Shown: in pieces, positions 11,336 through 20,857 of the stretch
Numbering within the stretch: position 1 is the first letter of the stretch
Layout of the letters: each line of letters opens with the position of its first letter
Source: Flavobacterium sp.
GTDB taxonomy: Bacteria > Bacteroidota > Bacteroidia > Flavobacteriales > Flavobacteriaceae
DNA: 64,000 nucleotides
Direction: 5' to 3'
Assembly: GCA_016718345.1 (NCBI GenBank)
Contig: JADKDN010000025.1
Span: forward strand, 1 to 64,000
Made by a program: the position numbers and the translations under genes
Notes under the pieces: generated by a model
Databases searched by the model: none
The model's input: the letters and a program-made list of their open reading frames with translations, nothing else
Told to the model about the DNA's origin: nothing

Positions 11336-11809
11336 TTATTTGATTTGATATACTATATCGAAACTACCTCCTGAAACTTCAACTGAACCACTACCTTCAT
11401 ATTCAGGTATAGTACCTGAGAATGTTCCTTTAATTTTATTAGATACATTCTCTGTAATATCAAGAATTAAGGAAGTGTCTATACTGCTTGGATCAATTGA
11501 ATAATAAACTTCGTTATCCGTATACTGAAAAAAATAACAAGTTTCCGTTCCTGTTACCTGATCTTCAATAGTAAAATTTAAAATTTTAGATGCATCACCA
11601 CTTTTCGATGCTGTAATTTCTAATTCATAATATCCACCATCTTCTGAATAAAATTTTCTTTCAACTTTGATAATATCAAAGATAACTTCTATGCCATTTA
11701 TAGTGGCTTTTAAAAAATTAGTAGATTGGGAATCGTCATTATCTTTGGAATCACAAGACAATAGAAAGGCGAATACAAACAGGGTAAAAAATAAAAATGT
11801 CTTTTTCAT
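11336..11809 (-). CDS. Putative lipoprotein of unknown function, 157 aa
   Basis: Lipoprotein signal MKKTFLFFTLFVFAFLLSCDSK with Cys19 as the likely lipidation site, then an acidic linker (DNDD) typical of Bacteroidota surface-exported lipoproteins. The mature part is beta-rich with KGTFSGTIPEYEGSGSVEVSG near the end, like small beta-sandwich lipoproteins. No catalytic motif is seen. The adjacent decayed copy shares the start and end pattern. Confidence 0.7.
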   Translation of the reverse strand: MKKTFLFFTLFVFAFLLSCDSKDNDDSQSTNFLKATINGIEVIFDIIKVERKFYSEDGGYYELEITASKSGDASKILNFTIEDQVTGTETCYFFQYTDNEVYYSIDPSSIDTSLILDITENVSNKIKGTFSGTIPEYEGSGSVEVSGGSFDIVYQIK

Positions 11810-12094
11810 TGTAATCTTTTTTACAAATTTACGTAAAGATATGAATATAAAAAGGTAGATTTTCTTTAAGTTATCTACATTTTATCAAGAATTAACAATA
11901 TGATACAATATGGAGCAATTAATTGAATATGTCTTATTTTCGTTAGTATAAATATCAAAAATAATTATGTTTTATTCTTAAAATAAAGAGTTGTTTGAAT
12001 AAAAATCATAGATAATATTCATTAATTTTGGTGAAAAATAGGTGATTTCTCTCTACAAGTAGGAATTGTATTTATAAATTTTAAAATAATTACA

Positions 12095-13378
12095 ATGTCA
12101 GTAATCGAAAAAGCAAAGTCCCAGTTTCTAATAGATTTAGAAAACAAATATGGTGCTCATAATTATCATCCATTACCTGTAGTTTTGAGTAGGGGCGAAG
12201 GGGTTCATGTGTGGGATGTTGATGAAAAGAAATATTATGATTTTTTATCGGCTTATTCTGCGGTCAACCAAGGTCATTGTCATCCAAAAATTGTTAATGC
12301 CATGGTTAAACAGGCACAAACACTCACACTTACTTCACGTGCTTTTTATAACGATCAATTGGGGCCTTATGAAGAATATTTGACTAAATATTTTGGTTTC
12401 GACAAAGTTTTACCCATGAATACGGGGGCTGAAGCTGTTGAAACCGCATTAAAATTAGCTCGTAAATGGGCTTATGAGATAAAAGGAATAGCTGAACATG
12501 AGGCAAAAATTATTGTTTGTGATGGAAATTTTCACGGTAGAACAACAACCATAATCTCGTTTTCTAATGATGAAAATGCACGTAAAAATTTTGGACCATA
12601 TACAGAAGGATTTATCAAGATTCCATATAATTCGATTGATGCATTGGAAAAAGTTTTGCAATCTACAACGAATATAGCAGGATTTCTAGTTGAACCTATT
12701 CAAGGAGAAGCGGGAGTTTATACTCCAGATGATGATTACATGATGTTAGCAAAAGAATTATGCAATAAACATAAAGTTCTTTTTATAGCCGATGAGATTC
12801 AAACAGGAATTGCCAGAACAGGTTCTTTATTAGCTGTTTGTGGTAATTGTTCATGTGAAGGACATTGTGAAAGACAAGCCAGTTCTTATGCTACTCCTGA
12901 TATTTTAATTCTTGGTAAAGCATTGTCAGGAGGTGCCTACCCAGTATCTGCAGTTTTAGCAAATGACTCGATTATGAATGTAATCAAGCCTGGTCAGCAC
13001 GGCTCAACTTTTGGAGGGAATCCTGTCGCTGCTGCTGTTGCTATGGCTGCGCTTAAAGTGGTTGAAGAAGAGCGTTTAGCACAAAACGCACGTACACTTG
13101 GTAAATTATTTAGAAGTAAATTAAACGAATATATCAAAACAAGTTCAATAGCTAGTTTGGTTCGAGGAAAAGGACTACTTAATGCCGTTGTAATCAATGA
13201 TACTGAAGATAGTGATACGGCTTGGAAAATATGTTTAGCACTGAGAGACAATGGGCTTTTGGCTAAACCTACTCATGGCAATATCATTCGCTTTGCACCA
13301 CCATTAGTAATGAACGAAGAACAATTATTGGATTGTGTTTCTATTATTACAAATACATTAAAACAATTTGAAGTGTAA
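12095..13378 (+). CDS. rocD: Ornithine aminotransferase
   Basis: PLP-dependent enzyme converting ornithine and 2-oxoglutarate to glutamate semialdehyde and glutamate, linking arginine breakdown to proline/glutamate. The 427 residues cover the full class III aminotransferase fold: [49 protein letters not shown] and the PLP-lysine segment [10 protein letters not shown] short insertion before this lysine carries four cysteines ([10 protein letters not shown]); I recall it as usual in flavobacterial enzymes, but it is absent from the textbook form. Monocistronic, with a terminator shared with the convergent ompA-like gene. Confidence 0.95.
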   Translation: MSVIEKAKSQFLIDLENKYGAHNYHPLPVVLSRGEGVHVWDVDEKKYYDFLSAYSAVNQGHCHPKIVNAMVKQAQTLTLTSRAFYNDQLGPYEEYLTKYFGFDKVLPMNTGAEAVETALKLARKWAYEIKGIAEHEAKIIVCDGNFHGRTTTIISFSNDENARKNFGPYTEGFIKIPYNSIDALEKVLQSTTNIAGFLVEPIQGEAGVYTPDDDYMMLAKELCNKHKVLFIADEIQTGIARTGSLLAVCGNCSCEGHCERQASSYATPDILILGKALSGGAYPVSAVLANDSIMNVIKPGQHGSTFGGNPVAAAVAMAALKVVEEERLAQNARTLGKLFRSKLNEYIKTSSIASLVRGKGLLNAVVINDTEDSDTAWKICLALRDNGLLAKPTHGNIIRFAPPLVMNEEQLLDCVSIITNTLKQFEV

Positions 13379-13427
13379 ATAGCTACACATTATAGTTTAC
13401 TAAAAATAGTAAGAGAATATAAAAAGA

Positions 13428-13455
13428 AAAGCCTCTGATAATCAGAGGCTTTGTT
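13428..13455. terminator. Bidirectional terminator between rocD and the OmpA-family gene
   Basis: Stem AAAGCCTCTGA / TCAGAGGCTTT with a 3-nt loop, A-rich on the left and T-rich on the right, so it can act on both strands. The stop codon of the minus-strand OmpA gene (13442-13444) lies inside the stem. Confidence 0.85.
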
Positions 13456-14866
13456 TTTTAAGAATACTTAGTATCTTATTATATTTTATTTTGAAAGTAA
13501 CTTTTCTTACCAATCTTCTTGCTTCTGGAGATTTTGGATCTACAGACTTATCGATACCACCAGGAATTACATTCAATCTATATGGGTTTATTCCAGATTT
13601 TATTAAAATATCCTTAACAGCATTTGCTCTGTTCGTAGCTAACTTCTCATTGTATTTAGTTCTTCCTATTTCATCAGCATGACCAACAATATCAACAGAA
13701 GCGGTAGGATTTGCTCTCAAATAATTTAAAACATAACCAATTCCATCAGAAGACATATCCGTTGGTTTTACAACATTGAATTCAAAATAAGCAGCTACAT
13801 AACCTTCATTAATTAATTTTTTGATTAACTCAGAATTTGCACCTTCAATTGTATTATTAATCTCTGATTTATCAATATATGAATTAGCTAGATATTTCTC
13901 TAACTCATCTGGCACACCATTTTTGTTAATATCAATCATTCTACCTTTAGTATCAACTGCAACACCTGCAATAGAATTATTTTCTACATCTAAATAATCG
14001 GGAACTCCGTCTTTATCAACATCATTCATCATGGCTTCTAACTCTCCAATTTTCTTGTCAAGAGCATCAAGTGCCTCCATTTCTTTGCTTGTTATTATTG
14101 CCCAATCACCATGTAAATCATCTTTACCAAATGAATAAGTTAGACCTACAGAGATGTTTGACATTTGTCCAGTCAAGTTGTAAAGCGCACGATCAGCCTG
14201 AACACCATTCCAAGTATAATGCTGTCTGAAATTTAAGAACATGCTATAATCTACTATGACAGAAAAGTCTTTAAAGACTCTAAATTCTGGAGAAATACCA
14301 ATGACTACACCTCCATCATCTTCTGTATGATTATACCATGGATTTGAGATATCATATAATTTTGTAGTCTTGTTATATAAATTTTCATTTTTAGGTGTTC
14401 GTTGAGATACTTGTAGTCCACCATGAATCAAAAAATTAAATCTTCCTAGTTCTTTTTCAATATTGAAAAGCCTTGCTGAATTTATGACCCCTTGAACACT
14501 TATTCTGTATTGTTGCATTTTAAAGTCAAAACTCTCAGAACCATTAGAATTTTGTAATAAATCAGAGTTGAAATCTAATTTAATTCCAAATTTAGGGCTA
14601 AACATGTAACGTACACCTGCTCCAAAGTTATTGAATTTGAAAGTGCCAAAATAATGCTCAGGGTTGCTGGAGAAATAACCATCGCTGTATGGCTTAATCC
14701 CTTTGCTTTGACCAGCAATTACTTCAACAGTCCATTTATTGTAGGTATTTTTTACAATTTTGGCATCATTTGCATCATTTGAAATCTCTTTTTTATCTTT
14801 CTCTTGTGCAATACCATTTGTTATTGCAAGTAAGCTAAAAGTTAATAATAGTAAACTTTTTTTCAT
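13442..14866 (-). CDS. OmpA-family outer-membrane protein
   Basis: 474 residues. Signal peptide MKKSLLLLTFSLLAITNGIAQ, an eight-strand-type barrel region (about 45-250, ending VGLTYSFGKDD), an acidic calcium-type linker (DVDKDGVPDYLD, DINKNGVPDELE), then an OmpA C-terminal domain that binds peptidoglycan (VDIVGHADEIGRTKYNEKLA ... ATNRANAVKDILIKSGI). It should tether the outer membrane to the cell wall. A well-formed promoter lies upstream at 14920-14949. The last dozen residues (KILSILKKQSL) are poorly conserved in character and run into the terminator stem, so a small end error is possible. Confidence 0.9.
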   Translation of the reverse strand: MKKSLLLLTFSLLAITNGIAQEKDKKEISNDANDAKIVKNTYNKWTVEVIAGQSKGIKPYSDGYFSSNPEHYFGTFKFNNFGAGVRYMFSPKFGIKLDFNSDLLQNSNGSESFDFKMQQYRISVQGVINSARLFNIEKELGRFNFLIHGGLQVSQRTPKNENLYNKTTKLYDISNPWYNHTEDDGGVVIGISPEFRVFKDFSVIVDYSMFLNFRQHYTWNGVQADRALYNLTGQMSNISVGLTYSFGKDDLHGDWAIITSKEMEALDALDKKIGELEAMMNDVDKDGVPDYLDVENNSIAGVAVDTKGRMIDINKNGVPDELEKYLANSYIDKSEINNTIEGANSELIKKLINEGYVAAYFEFNVVKPTDMSSDGIGYVLNYLRANPTASVDIVGHADEIGRTKYNEKLATNRANAVKDILIKSGINPYRLNVIPGGIDKSVDPKSPEARRLVRKVTFKIKYNKILSILKKQSL

Positions 14867-14919
14867 AGTTTTTTTGAATTAGTGCGAATAATAAGTCTAT
14901 AATTTTGACAGATATTTTG

Positions 14920-14949
14920 CAAATATAAGATTTTAGTTTAAAAATACAA
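14920..14949 (-). promoter_or_regulatory. Bacteroidota-type promoter of the OmpA-family gene
   Basis: On the minus strand TTG (14947-14949) is followed after exactly 19 nt by TATATTTG (14920-14927), matching the -33 TTG / -7 TAnnTTTG arrangement of Bacteroidota sigma factors. The predicted leader is about 45 nt. Confidence 0.6.
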
Positions 14950-15197
14950 TGTTTTTATCAACAATAGGCATTTTTAAATTATTGATACTGATAAGAATAA
15001 ATATTGCAGTTAATGCAAAATAAGTTTCCTTTTTTGTTGTAAAATATATTTCAAATAGATGTTGTCGAATAATTTTGACTTTTCAATAGCTATAAAAAGC
15101 TCTTTTTACATAAATTTATTCAAAATAAAAACATGTAAATTACTGAAAATCATAAAATTGTCGCAGTAAATAAAAAACAATGTTTAGTTTGTAGGAA
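14950..15197. other. Intergenic region between the mscS-type gene and the OmpA promoter
   Basis: AT-rich, with no ORF, repeat or strong hairpin recognised. Together with the OmpA leader it separates two minus-strand genes. Confidence 0.4.
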
Positions 15198-16448
15198 CTA
15201 TTGTTTTTTTTCTGATGGTAATTCAAAAATTTCTAAATCAAAAAATGTAACAGAAGCAAATATGTGGTCAAATATATCAGACATTATGTATTCGTAATTT
15301 TCAAAGCGTTTATCTTTGGTAAAAGCATAGATCTCTAAGGGAATTCCCTGAGCTGTAGGCTGTAATTGTCTACACAATAATATCATTTCCTTGTTTAGAC
15401 CAGGATAATTTTGAAGGTACTGAGTGATATATTTTCTAAACAATCCAAAATTGGTCAAATTTCTTCCATTGATAGGTAACGATTTATCAACATCATTAAT
15501 TGTATTGTATTTGTGTATCTCAGCTTGTCGACTTTCAATATAAGAACGTATCAGTTGAATATTTTTCATGCTCTGAACTTCCTCATCACTGAGAAATTTG
15601 ATACTTTTTGCTTTGATGAGTATGTGTCTTTTAATTCGCCTTCCATCAGAATTTAACATTCCTCGCCAGTTCCTAAAAGAGTCAGCAATCATACTATAGG
15701 TGGGAATAGTAGTTGTTGTATTATCAAAATTTCTAACTTTTACGGTAGCAAGATTGATTTCAATTACATCTCCGTCAGCACCAAATTTTTCAAATGTAAT
15801 CCAATCTCCAATTCTAACCATATCGTTTAGAGAAACTTGAACGCTGGCTACAAATCCTAAAATGGTATCTCTAAAAATTAAAATGATAATTGCCGAGACA
15901 GCTCCAATAGTAGTAAACAAAGTATTGGGTTTTATTTCAAATAATTCTGAAATCATGACAGTAATACCAATCATCCATAAAATAATCATGATTACTTGAA
16001 TGTAGCTGTCTATGGGTTTGTCGCTATATACTGGATTCTGTTTTAAATAGTCCCGAAATGCGTTGAATATAGTACGAACTATCCATAAAACTAACAAAAC
16101 AATATAAATACCTATCAATTTGCCAAATATAGATTCCCAATACACAAAGTCATTTAATATTATCGGTACCGATTTGTATACAAATACTAATGGTATAAGG
16201 TACGAAATATATTTTGTGGTTTTATTTGTAATTAATAAATCATCAAATTTTGTCTTGGTTTTTTTAGCCACAATTTCCATTAAACTGACTAAAATGAATC
16301 TGAAGATTATATATATTATGTATGAAAAAAACCAAAGACGTAAAATATTAACCAAAAGGCTCAAATAGGAAGCCAACGTGTCGTGAAACCCCCATTTTTT
16401 GAACAAAGGATAACACCAATAAAATATTTTTTCTAAAAATTTATTCAT
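15198..16448 (-). CDS. MscS-family mechanosensitive ion channel (YbdG-like)
   Basis: 416-residue inner-membrane channel that would release solutes on hypo-osmotic shock. Membrane helices lie at about residues 25-50, 70-95 and 115-135, and the pore-lining helix (TTIGAVSAIIILIFRDTILGF) is near 185-205. The MscS beta domain follows (VRIGDWITFEKFGADGDVIEINL; TTTIPTYSMIADSFRNWRGM). A long C-terminal domain of about 150 residues is as in YbdG/YnaI-type members. Its start overlaps the end of the DUF3817 gene by 8 bp, so the two are translationally coupled. Confidence 0.88.
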   Translation of the reverse strand: MNKFLEKIFYWCYPLFKKWGFHDTLASYLSLLVNILRLWFFSYIIYIIFRFILVSLMEIVAKKTKTKFDDLLITNKTTKYISYLIPLVFVYKSVPIILNDFVYWESIFGKLIGIYIVLLVLWIVRTIFNAFRDYLKQNPVYSDKPIDSYIQVIMIILWMIGITVMISELFEIKPNTLFTTIGAVSAIIILIFRDTILGFVASVQVSLNDMVRIGDWITFEKFGADGDVIEINLATVKVRNFDNTTTTIPTYSMIADSFRNWRGMLNSDGRRIKRHILIKAKSIKFLSDEEVQSMKNIQLIRSYIESRQAEIHKYNTINDVDKSLPINGRNLTNFGLFRKYITQYLQNYPGLNKEMILLCRQLQPTAQGIPLEIYAFTKDKRFENYEYIMSDIFDHIFASVTFFDLEIFELPSEKKQ

Positions 16449-16725
16449 TTACAACATATTTTTTTTCTACATAAAAGGTTCCAAACGGTACAATTGAACC
16501 TAGTATGACAAAAAATAAATCTTTAAAAGACCAATTTTGTTTGTCTTTAATGATAAATGCCAAATAAATATAAGCCATAAAAAGTATACCGTGAGTCATA
16601 CCGATAGGGAATAACAATGACTTATACAAATCGATATGTGATGGTTTTATAAAAAGCATGTTTATGAGTAACACAATATAAGAAATTCCCTCTGAAATTG
16701 CTGTAAATTTGAAAATTTTTGTCAT
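16441..16725 (-). CDS. DUF3817 small membrane protein
   Basis: 94 residues with three hydrophobic helices (ISEGISYIVLLINMLF; GMTHGILFMAYIYLAFI; FFVILGSIVPFGTFYVEK). The SEG..Y and H.GIL.M pattern fits DUF3817, a family of unknown function sometimes annotated as YdzA-like. First gene of a two-gene unit with the MscS channel, which suggests a membrane-linked role, but nothing specific can be said. Confidence 0.8.
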   Translation of the reverse strand: MTKIFKFTAISEGISYIVLLINMLFIKPSHIDLYKSLLFPIGMTHGILFMAYIYLAFIIKDKQNWSFKDLFFVILGSIVPFGTFYVEKKYVVNE

Positions 16726-16815
16726 TGTATGTTATTAATTTGAGTGCAAAATTAATTATAATCATTGATTAATATACACAAAAACAATTTACTTTTATAC
16801 AAAATTCAATAGATT

Positions 16816-17331
16816 ATGAGTAAACGTGATTTAAAAAAATATTTTGACATCCTTAACAAAGAACAATTAGAGGAGCAAATTATTGAGTTATATGATAAGT
16901 TTAATGATGTAAAAGTATATTATAATTTTGTATTCAATCCAAAAGAAGATAAATTATTTCAAGAAGCTAAAATCAAAATTTCGAATGAATATTTTCCTGT
17001 TAGAGGAAAAAAACCAAAGTTAAGGCGTTCAACAGCACAAAAAATTATCAAACATTTTAATACACTTGGAGTAGATTCATTTATTGTAGCAGATATAATG
17101 CTTTATTCCATAGAAATTGCACAAACCTACTCAGCAGAAAAATATATCAAGCAAGATTCGTTTTATAAAAGTATGCTTAATTCCTTTGAACAAGCTATAC
17201 AATACATGATTGAAAAAAATAATTTGGATACTTTTAAAAATAGAGTAGGAGCCATTGCCAATAAAACAACAGAACTAAACTGGATTAATCAATATGAGTT
17301 CAATGCAATCATTGAGCGTTTTGAATATTAA
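16816..17331 (+). CDS. DUF6155 family protein
   Basis: 171 residues, soluble and mostly helical. The N-terminus MSKRDLKKYFDILNKEQLEE and central KPKLRRSTAQKIIKHF match the family I know as DUF6155, common in Flavobacteriaceae and of unknown function. It lies 63 bp upstream of the helicase gene, but a TAnnTTTG element in the gap suggests the helicase has its own promoter. Confidence 0.75.
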   Translation: MSKRDLKKYFDILNKEQLEEQIIELYDKFNDVKVYYNFVFNPKEDKLFQEAKIKISNEYFPVRGKKPKLRRSTAQKIIKHFNTLGVDSFIVADIMLYSIEIAQTYSAEKYIKQDSFYKSMLNSFEQAIQYMIEKNNLDTFKNRVGAIANKTTELNWINQYEFNAIIERFEY

Positions 17332-17368
17332 TTCTTGTATAAATTTCATAAATACCCTTTTTTAGATG

Positions 17369-17376
17369 TACTTTTG
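17369..17376 (+). promoter_or_regulatory. Putative -7 element for the helicase gene
   Basis: TACTTTTG matches the Bacteroidota -7 consensus TAnnTTTG and lies 18 bp before the helicase ATG. A TTTC, not TTTG, stands at the -33 position. Confidence 0.35.
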
Positions 17377-17394
17377 CAAAATTGAAAATGCAGT

Positions 17395-18921
17395 ATGTCT
17401 CAAAAAAATTTAGAACTAGAAATAGAAGATAAAAAACAGCTTTATGGTTACCAGCAAGGTGATATAAATGCTATTTTTGAGCGTTTGGATAATGCCCCTA
17501 GTAATTATCATCTTCTTTATCAATTGCCCACTGGTGGTGGTAAAACAGTTATTTTTTCTGAAATTGTAAGACGTTATTTATCAAAACACAATAAGAAAGT
17601 TGTGGTTTTGACACATCGAATTGAGCTTTGTAAGCAAACTTCAAGAATGCTCAAAACATTTGAAGTTAAAAATAAAATTATCAATAGTAAGGTAAAAGAA
17701 CTTCCAGATCAAAATGATTACTCTTGCTTTGTAGCAATGGTAGAAACCTTAAAAAATAGAATTAATGATAAAAAACTTCATCTAGACAACATTGGTTTGG
17801 TAATTATTGATGAGGCACATTATAATTCTTTTCGGAAATTATTAAGCTCTTTTAAAAATGCTTTTATATTGGGTGTAACTGCTACTCCGCTAAGTTCCAA
17901 TATAAAATTGCCTATGAACCAAAATTATGACGAATTAATTGTTGGAGATACAATCTCTTCATTGATTGAAAATGGTTTTTTAGCAAAAGCAACAACATAC
18001 AGTTATAATGTTGGATTAACTTCTTTAAAAGTGGGTATAAACGGAGATTATACAGTTAAATCATCTGATGATTTATATTCTAATATGGCGATGCAAGAAA
18101 AATTATTGCATGCTTATACAGAAAAATCATTGGGCAAAAAAACTCTAATTTTTAATAACGGGATCAATACGTCTTTGTATGTGTATGACACCTTTCGAGA
18201 AGCGGGTTTCCCAATACGTCATTTGGACAATACAAGTAGCCCTGAAGATCGAAGGCAAATCTTATCTTGGTTTAAAAAAACTCCCGATGCCATATTGACT
18301 TCAGTTGGAATTTTAACAACAGGTTTTGATGAACCAACAGTAGAAAGTATCATTTTAAATAGGGCTACAAAATCATTGACATTGTACTATCAAATGATAG
18401 GAAGAGGCTCAAGAAAACTCCCTAATAAAGACCAATTTATAGTCATTGATTTAGGCAATAATGCCGCTCGATTTGGTCTTTGGAGTGAACCTGTAGACTG
18501 GCAACACATCTTTAAATCCCCTGAATTTTATTTGGAAAATTTACGTGACGACATTGAGATAGAAATGCATTTTAAATATGAGATGCCTCCAGATTTACGA
18601 GCAAAATTTAGTAAAACTCCTGATGTTAGTTTTGACGTCGATGAAGAGCACAAACTTGCCATTGCACGAAATCTTCGTTCAAAAGTAGTTGTTGAAAAAT
18701 CACTAGAGCAACATGCTTCTATGTGTGTTGAAAATGCTGAGGATTTGTATGAAGCAAAACAACTTGCCAAAGAACTCCATGATGATATCGAATCAAGAAT
18801 GAAACGGTATTCAAATTGTTTAAGCCATTGCAGTAAAAATTATCGAGAATGGCTTATTGAAGATTACAAATTGAAATTAATTTTACTTATTGGAAAAAAA
18901 TTCAGAGAAAAACTGTTTTGA
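17395..18921 (+). CDS. DEAD/DEAH-box superfamily 2 helicase
   Basis: 508-residue ATP-dependent nucleic-acid helicase of the SSL2/type III restriction-like group. Walker A is PTGGGKT (residues 45-51), motif II IIDEAH near 136, motif III GVTATPL near 160, and motif VI MIGRGSRKL near 340. The C-terminal 140 residues are charged and helical. No nuclease or methylase domain and no neighbouring restriction genes are seen, so a housekeeping nucleic-acid role is likelier than defence. The stop is followed by a T-rich stretch with a long inverted repeat. Confidence 0.88.
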   Translation: MSQKNLELEIEDKKQLYGYQQGDINAIFERLDNAPSNYHLLYQLPTGGGKTVIFSEIVRRYLSKHNKKVVVLTHRIELCKQTSRMLKTFEVKNKIINSKVKELPDQNDYSCFVAMVETLKNRINDKKLHLDNIGLVIIDEAHYNSFRKLLSSFKNAFILGVTATPLSSNIKLPMNQNYDELIVGDTISSLIENGFLAKATTYSYNVGLTSLKVGINGDYTVKSSDDLYSNMAMQEKLLHAYTEKSLGKKTLIFNNGINTSLYVYDTFREAGFPIRHLDNTSSPEDRRQILSWFKKTPDAILTSVGILTTGFDEPTVESIILNRATKSLTLYYQMIGRGSRKLPNKDQFIVIDLGNNAARFGLWSEPVDWQHIFKSPEFYLENLRDDIEIEMHFKYEMPPDLRAKFSKTPDVSFDVDEEHKLAIARNLRSKVVVEKSLEQHASMCVENAEDLYEAKQLAKELHDDIESRMKRYSNCLSHCSKNYREWLIEDYKLKLILLIGKKFREKLF

Positions 18922-18931
18922 TTTTTTTCAA

Positions 18932-19030
18932 CTCGATGAAATACATCATTTTATCGATGTACTTTCCCTCTTTTTTTTTAACGTTTTTTCAGTCAGTCTT
19001 TTATCGGTGCAAATTGTGTATTTCATCGAG
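18932..19030. repeat. 14-bp perfect inverted repeat with 71-bp spacer
   Basis: CTCGATGAAATACA (18932-18945) and its exact complement TGTATTTCATCGAG (19017-19030) flank a T-rich spacer. It lies just after the helicase stop and before the Pel-like operon. It may be a long-loop transcription barrier or a remnant of a small mobile repeat. No coding role seen. Confidence 0.6.
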
Positions 19031-19263
19031 ATTATCAGTGTTTACAACAGATTTCACGTGCTTTTTTTTTTTATTAAATAAAGACAAAATACCTTTGTAA
19101 AAGAATCAGGTTATAGAACAACAATTGTAGATGTTTTGAAATGATTTTAAGTTAGTTTGAAATTAAAAAAAATAATATTGTTTTTTTTAGAAATGCCACC
19201 AGCTAAAAAATAAAAATGTTAAACAAACTGGCCCCATAAAAGCCAATTACAAAGGAATACTTT
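19031..19263 (+). promoter_or_regulatory. Leader region of the Pel-like operon
   Basis: No recognised gene. TACCTTTG at 19090-19097 fits the -7 consensus, which would leave a leader of about 160 nt before the first ATG. The leader holds a six-codon ORF (MPPAKK, 19193-19213). With one base restored in the A run, that reading frame continues past the operon start, so a real small protein cannot be excluded. Confidence 0.35.
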
Positions 19264-20814
19264 ATGAAAATAAAAGACAAATACGATGTGATGTTAATAT
19301 TAGAAGGCACCTATCCTTTTAATGGCGGCGGTGTTTCAACTTGGGCACACATGTTATGCAATAAAGTAAAAAATGTAAATTATACATTGTATTCAATTAA
19401 TGCTGATTTTGAACAAAAATCAAAATATGAATTGAGCGAAAATGTAAAAAATGTTATTCAAGTTCCATTATGGTCTCCTTTAGAGCCACAAGAATTATTG
19501 AGTTACGGAAAAAAATTCTACAAAACAGTAAATAGAAAAGAACAAAATGACGAAGCTGAAATTGTAGAAAAATTTGTTCCAATATTCAAAAGATTACTAA
19601 GCAATATTTACGATACTAATGTTCATGCCGAAGAAATTGATGATACCATATTTGACATGTGGCAATTTTTTCAAAAGCATGATTACAAAAAAACAATGAA
19701 AAGCGTTGCTGTATGGAAAGCTTTTTGTGAAACTGTAACAGCTATCATAGCAAAAGATAATCATTATGAGGCTACTTTGTATGATTTTACAGTTGGTATG
19801 CGTTGGATTTATCGTTTTTTAATACCAATTTCTATTGATGTTCCTAAAGTTGATGTTTCACATTTAACTTTGTCAGGTTTTCCAGTTATTCCAGCATTAG
19901 TTTTGAAATACAAATACGGAACGCCAATTATAGCAACAGAGCATGGAGTTTTTATCAGAGAAAGATTGATTGCAATTAATTCTTCTGAATATTCTTTCTT
20001 CTTGAAAAATTTATTAATTAAATTTTCTGAATGCATTACTAAAGTTGTTTACTATAAATCAGATCTTATTTTATCGGTAAATAAATTTAACATGTCGTGG
20101 GAAAAAATGTATGGAGCCAATCCTAATAAAATAGATGTTATTTACAATGGTATCGATGCTGATCTTTTTGTTCCTGGTTCTAAACCTGCACATTTAGAAG
20201 GAGTTCCTACAGTTGTAGCTGCTGCAAGAATATTTGAATTGAAAGATATTATCACAATGATTAAATCATGTGAAGTAGCAAAAAGATCTATTCCAAACGT
20301 TAAATATTTGGTTTATGGTGATAATAACGCTGTTCCTGAATATACACAAGAATGTATGGCGCTTATTGAAAAACTTGGACTTCAAGATAATTTCTCATTA
20401 GCAGGTTATCATGATAAACCACATCAACTTTTCTGCGAAGGAGATATTTCTATTTTAACTTCAATATCTGAAGGGTTTCCTTACACCGTTTTAGAATCTA
20501 TGAGTTGCGGTATTCCAGTTGTTGCAACTGATGTAGGAGGAGTAACAGAAGCTTTGGACGAGAAATGTGGATTTATTTGTAAACCAAAAGATTTTGAGGC
20601 ATTAGGACAAAGTGTTGTTGCTTTATTGCAAGATGAATCTTTAAGAAAACAAATGGGTGCTAATGCTCGTAAGAAAGTTGTTGATAATTTTACTATCGAT
20701 AAATTTATAAAAGAATACGAAGTTGCATACGAATATATTGTTAACAAAGAAGTTCAAGAACCAATTTACTTAAATACTCAATTACAGCGAGAAGAAGCGA
20801 TGGAAGCATCATAG
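19264..20814 (+). CDS. pelF: PelF-type glycosyltransferase (DUF3492 + GT4)
   Basis: 516-residue cytosolic GT-B retaining glycosyltransferase of family GT4. The N-terminal DUF3492-like part begins VMLILEGTYPFNGGGVSTWAH, the hallmark of PelF, which polymerises the Pel polysaccharide from UDP-sugars. The C-terminal half has the nucleotide-sugar domain (VAAARIFELKDI) and the EX7E motif in SEGFPYTVLESMSCG (Glu403 and Glu411), then VVATDVGGVTE. First gene of a five-gene run on the same strand; the PelG-like gene follows after 43 bp. Assignment to the PelF family is strong; the sugar made here is inferred only. Confidence 0.9.
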   Translation: MKIKDKYDVMLILEGTYPFNGGGVSTWAHMLCNKVKNVNYTLYSINADFEQKSKYELSENVKNVIQVPLWSPLEPQELLSYGKKFYKTVNRKEQNDEAEIVEKFVPIFKRLLSNIYDTNVHAEEIDDTIFDMWQFFQKHDYKKTMKSVAVWKAFCETVTAIIAKDNHYEATLYDFTVGMRWIYRFLIPISIDVPKVDVSHLTLSGFPVIPALVLKYKYGTPIIATEHGVFIRERLIAINSSEYSFFLKNLLIKFSECITKVVYYKSDLILSVNKFNMSWEKMYGANPNKIDVIYNGIDADLFVPGSKPAHLEGVPTVVAAARIFELKDIITMIKSCEVAKRSIPNVKYLVYGDNNAVPEYTQECMALIEKLGLQDNFSLAGYHDKPHQLFCEGDISILTSISEGFPYTVLESMSCGIPVVATDVGGVTEALDEKCGFICKPKDFEALGQSVVALLQDESLRKQMGANARKKVVDNFTIDKFIKEYEVAYEYIVNKEVQEPIYLNTQLQREEAMEAS

Positions 20815-20857
20815 ATTTTTTATATTATTTAACCAAAAATAGAACCCCCAATCTACT

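Noticed and set aside
17395..18921. Defence-system helicase next to DUF6155
   Set aside because: No nuclease, methylase or other defence partner nearby, and both genes are of types common in flavobacterial core genomes.
18890..19100. Two overlapping plus-strand ORFs of 60-63 residues after the helicase
   Set aside because: Phe-rich low-complexity translations of a T-rich stretch containing the inverted repeat; no start signal or family resemblance.
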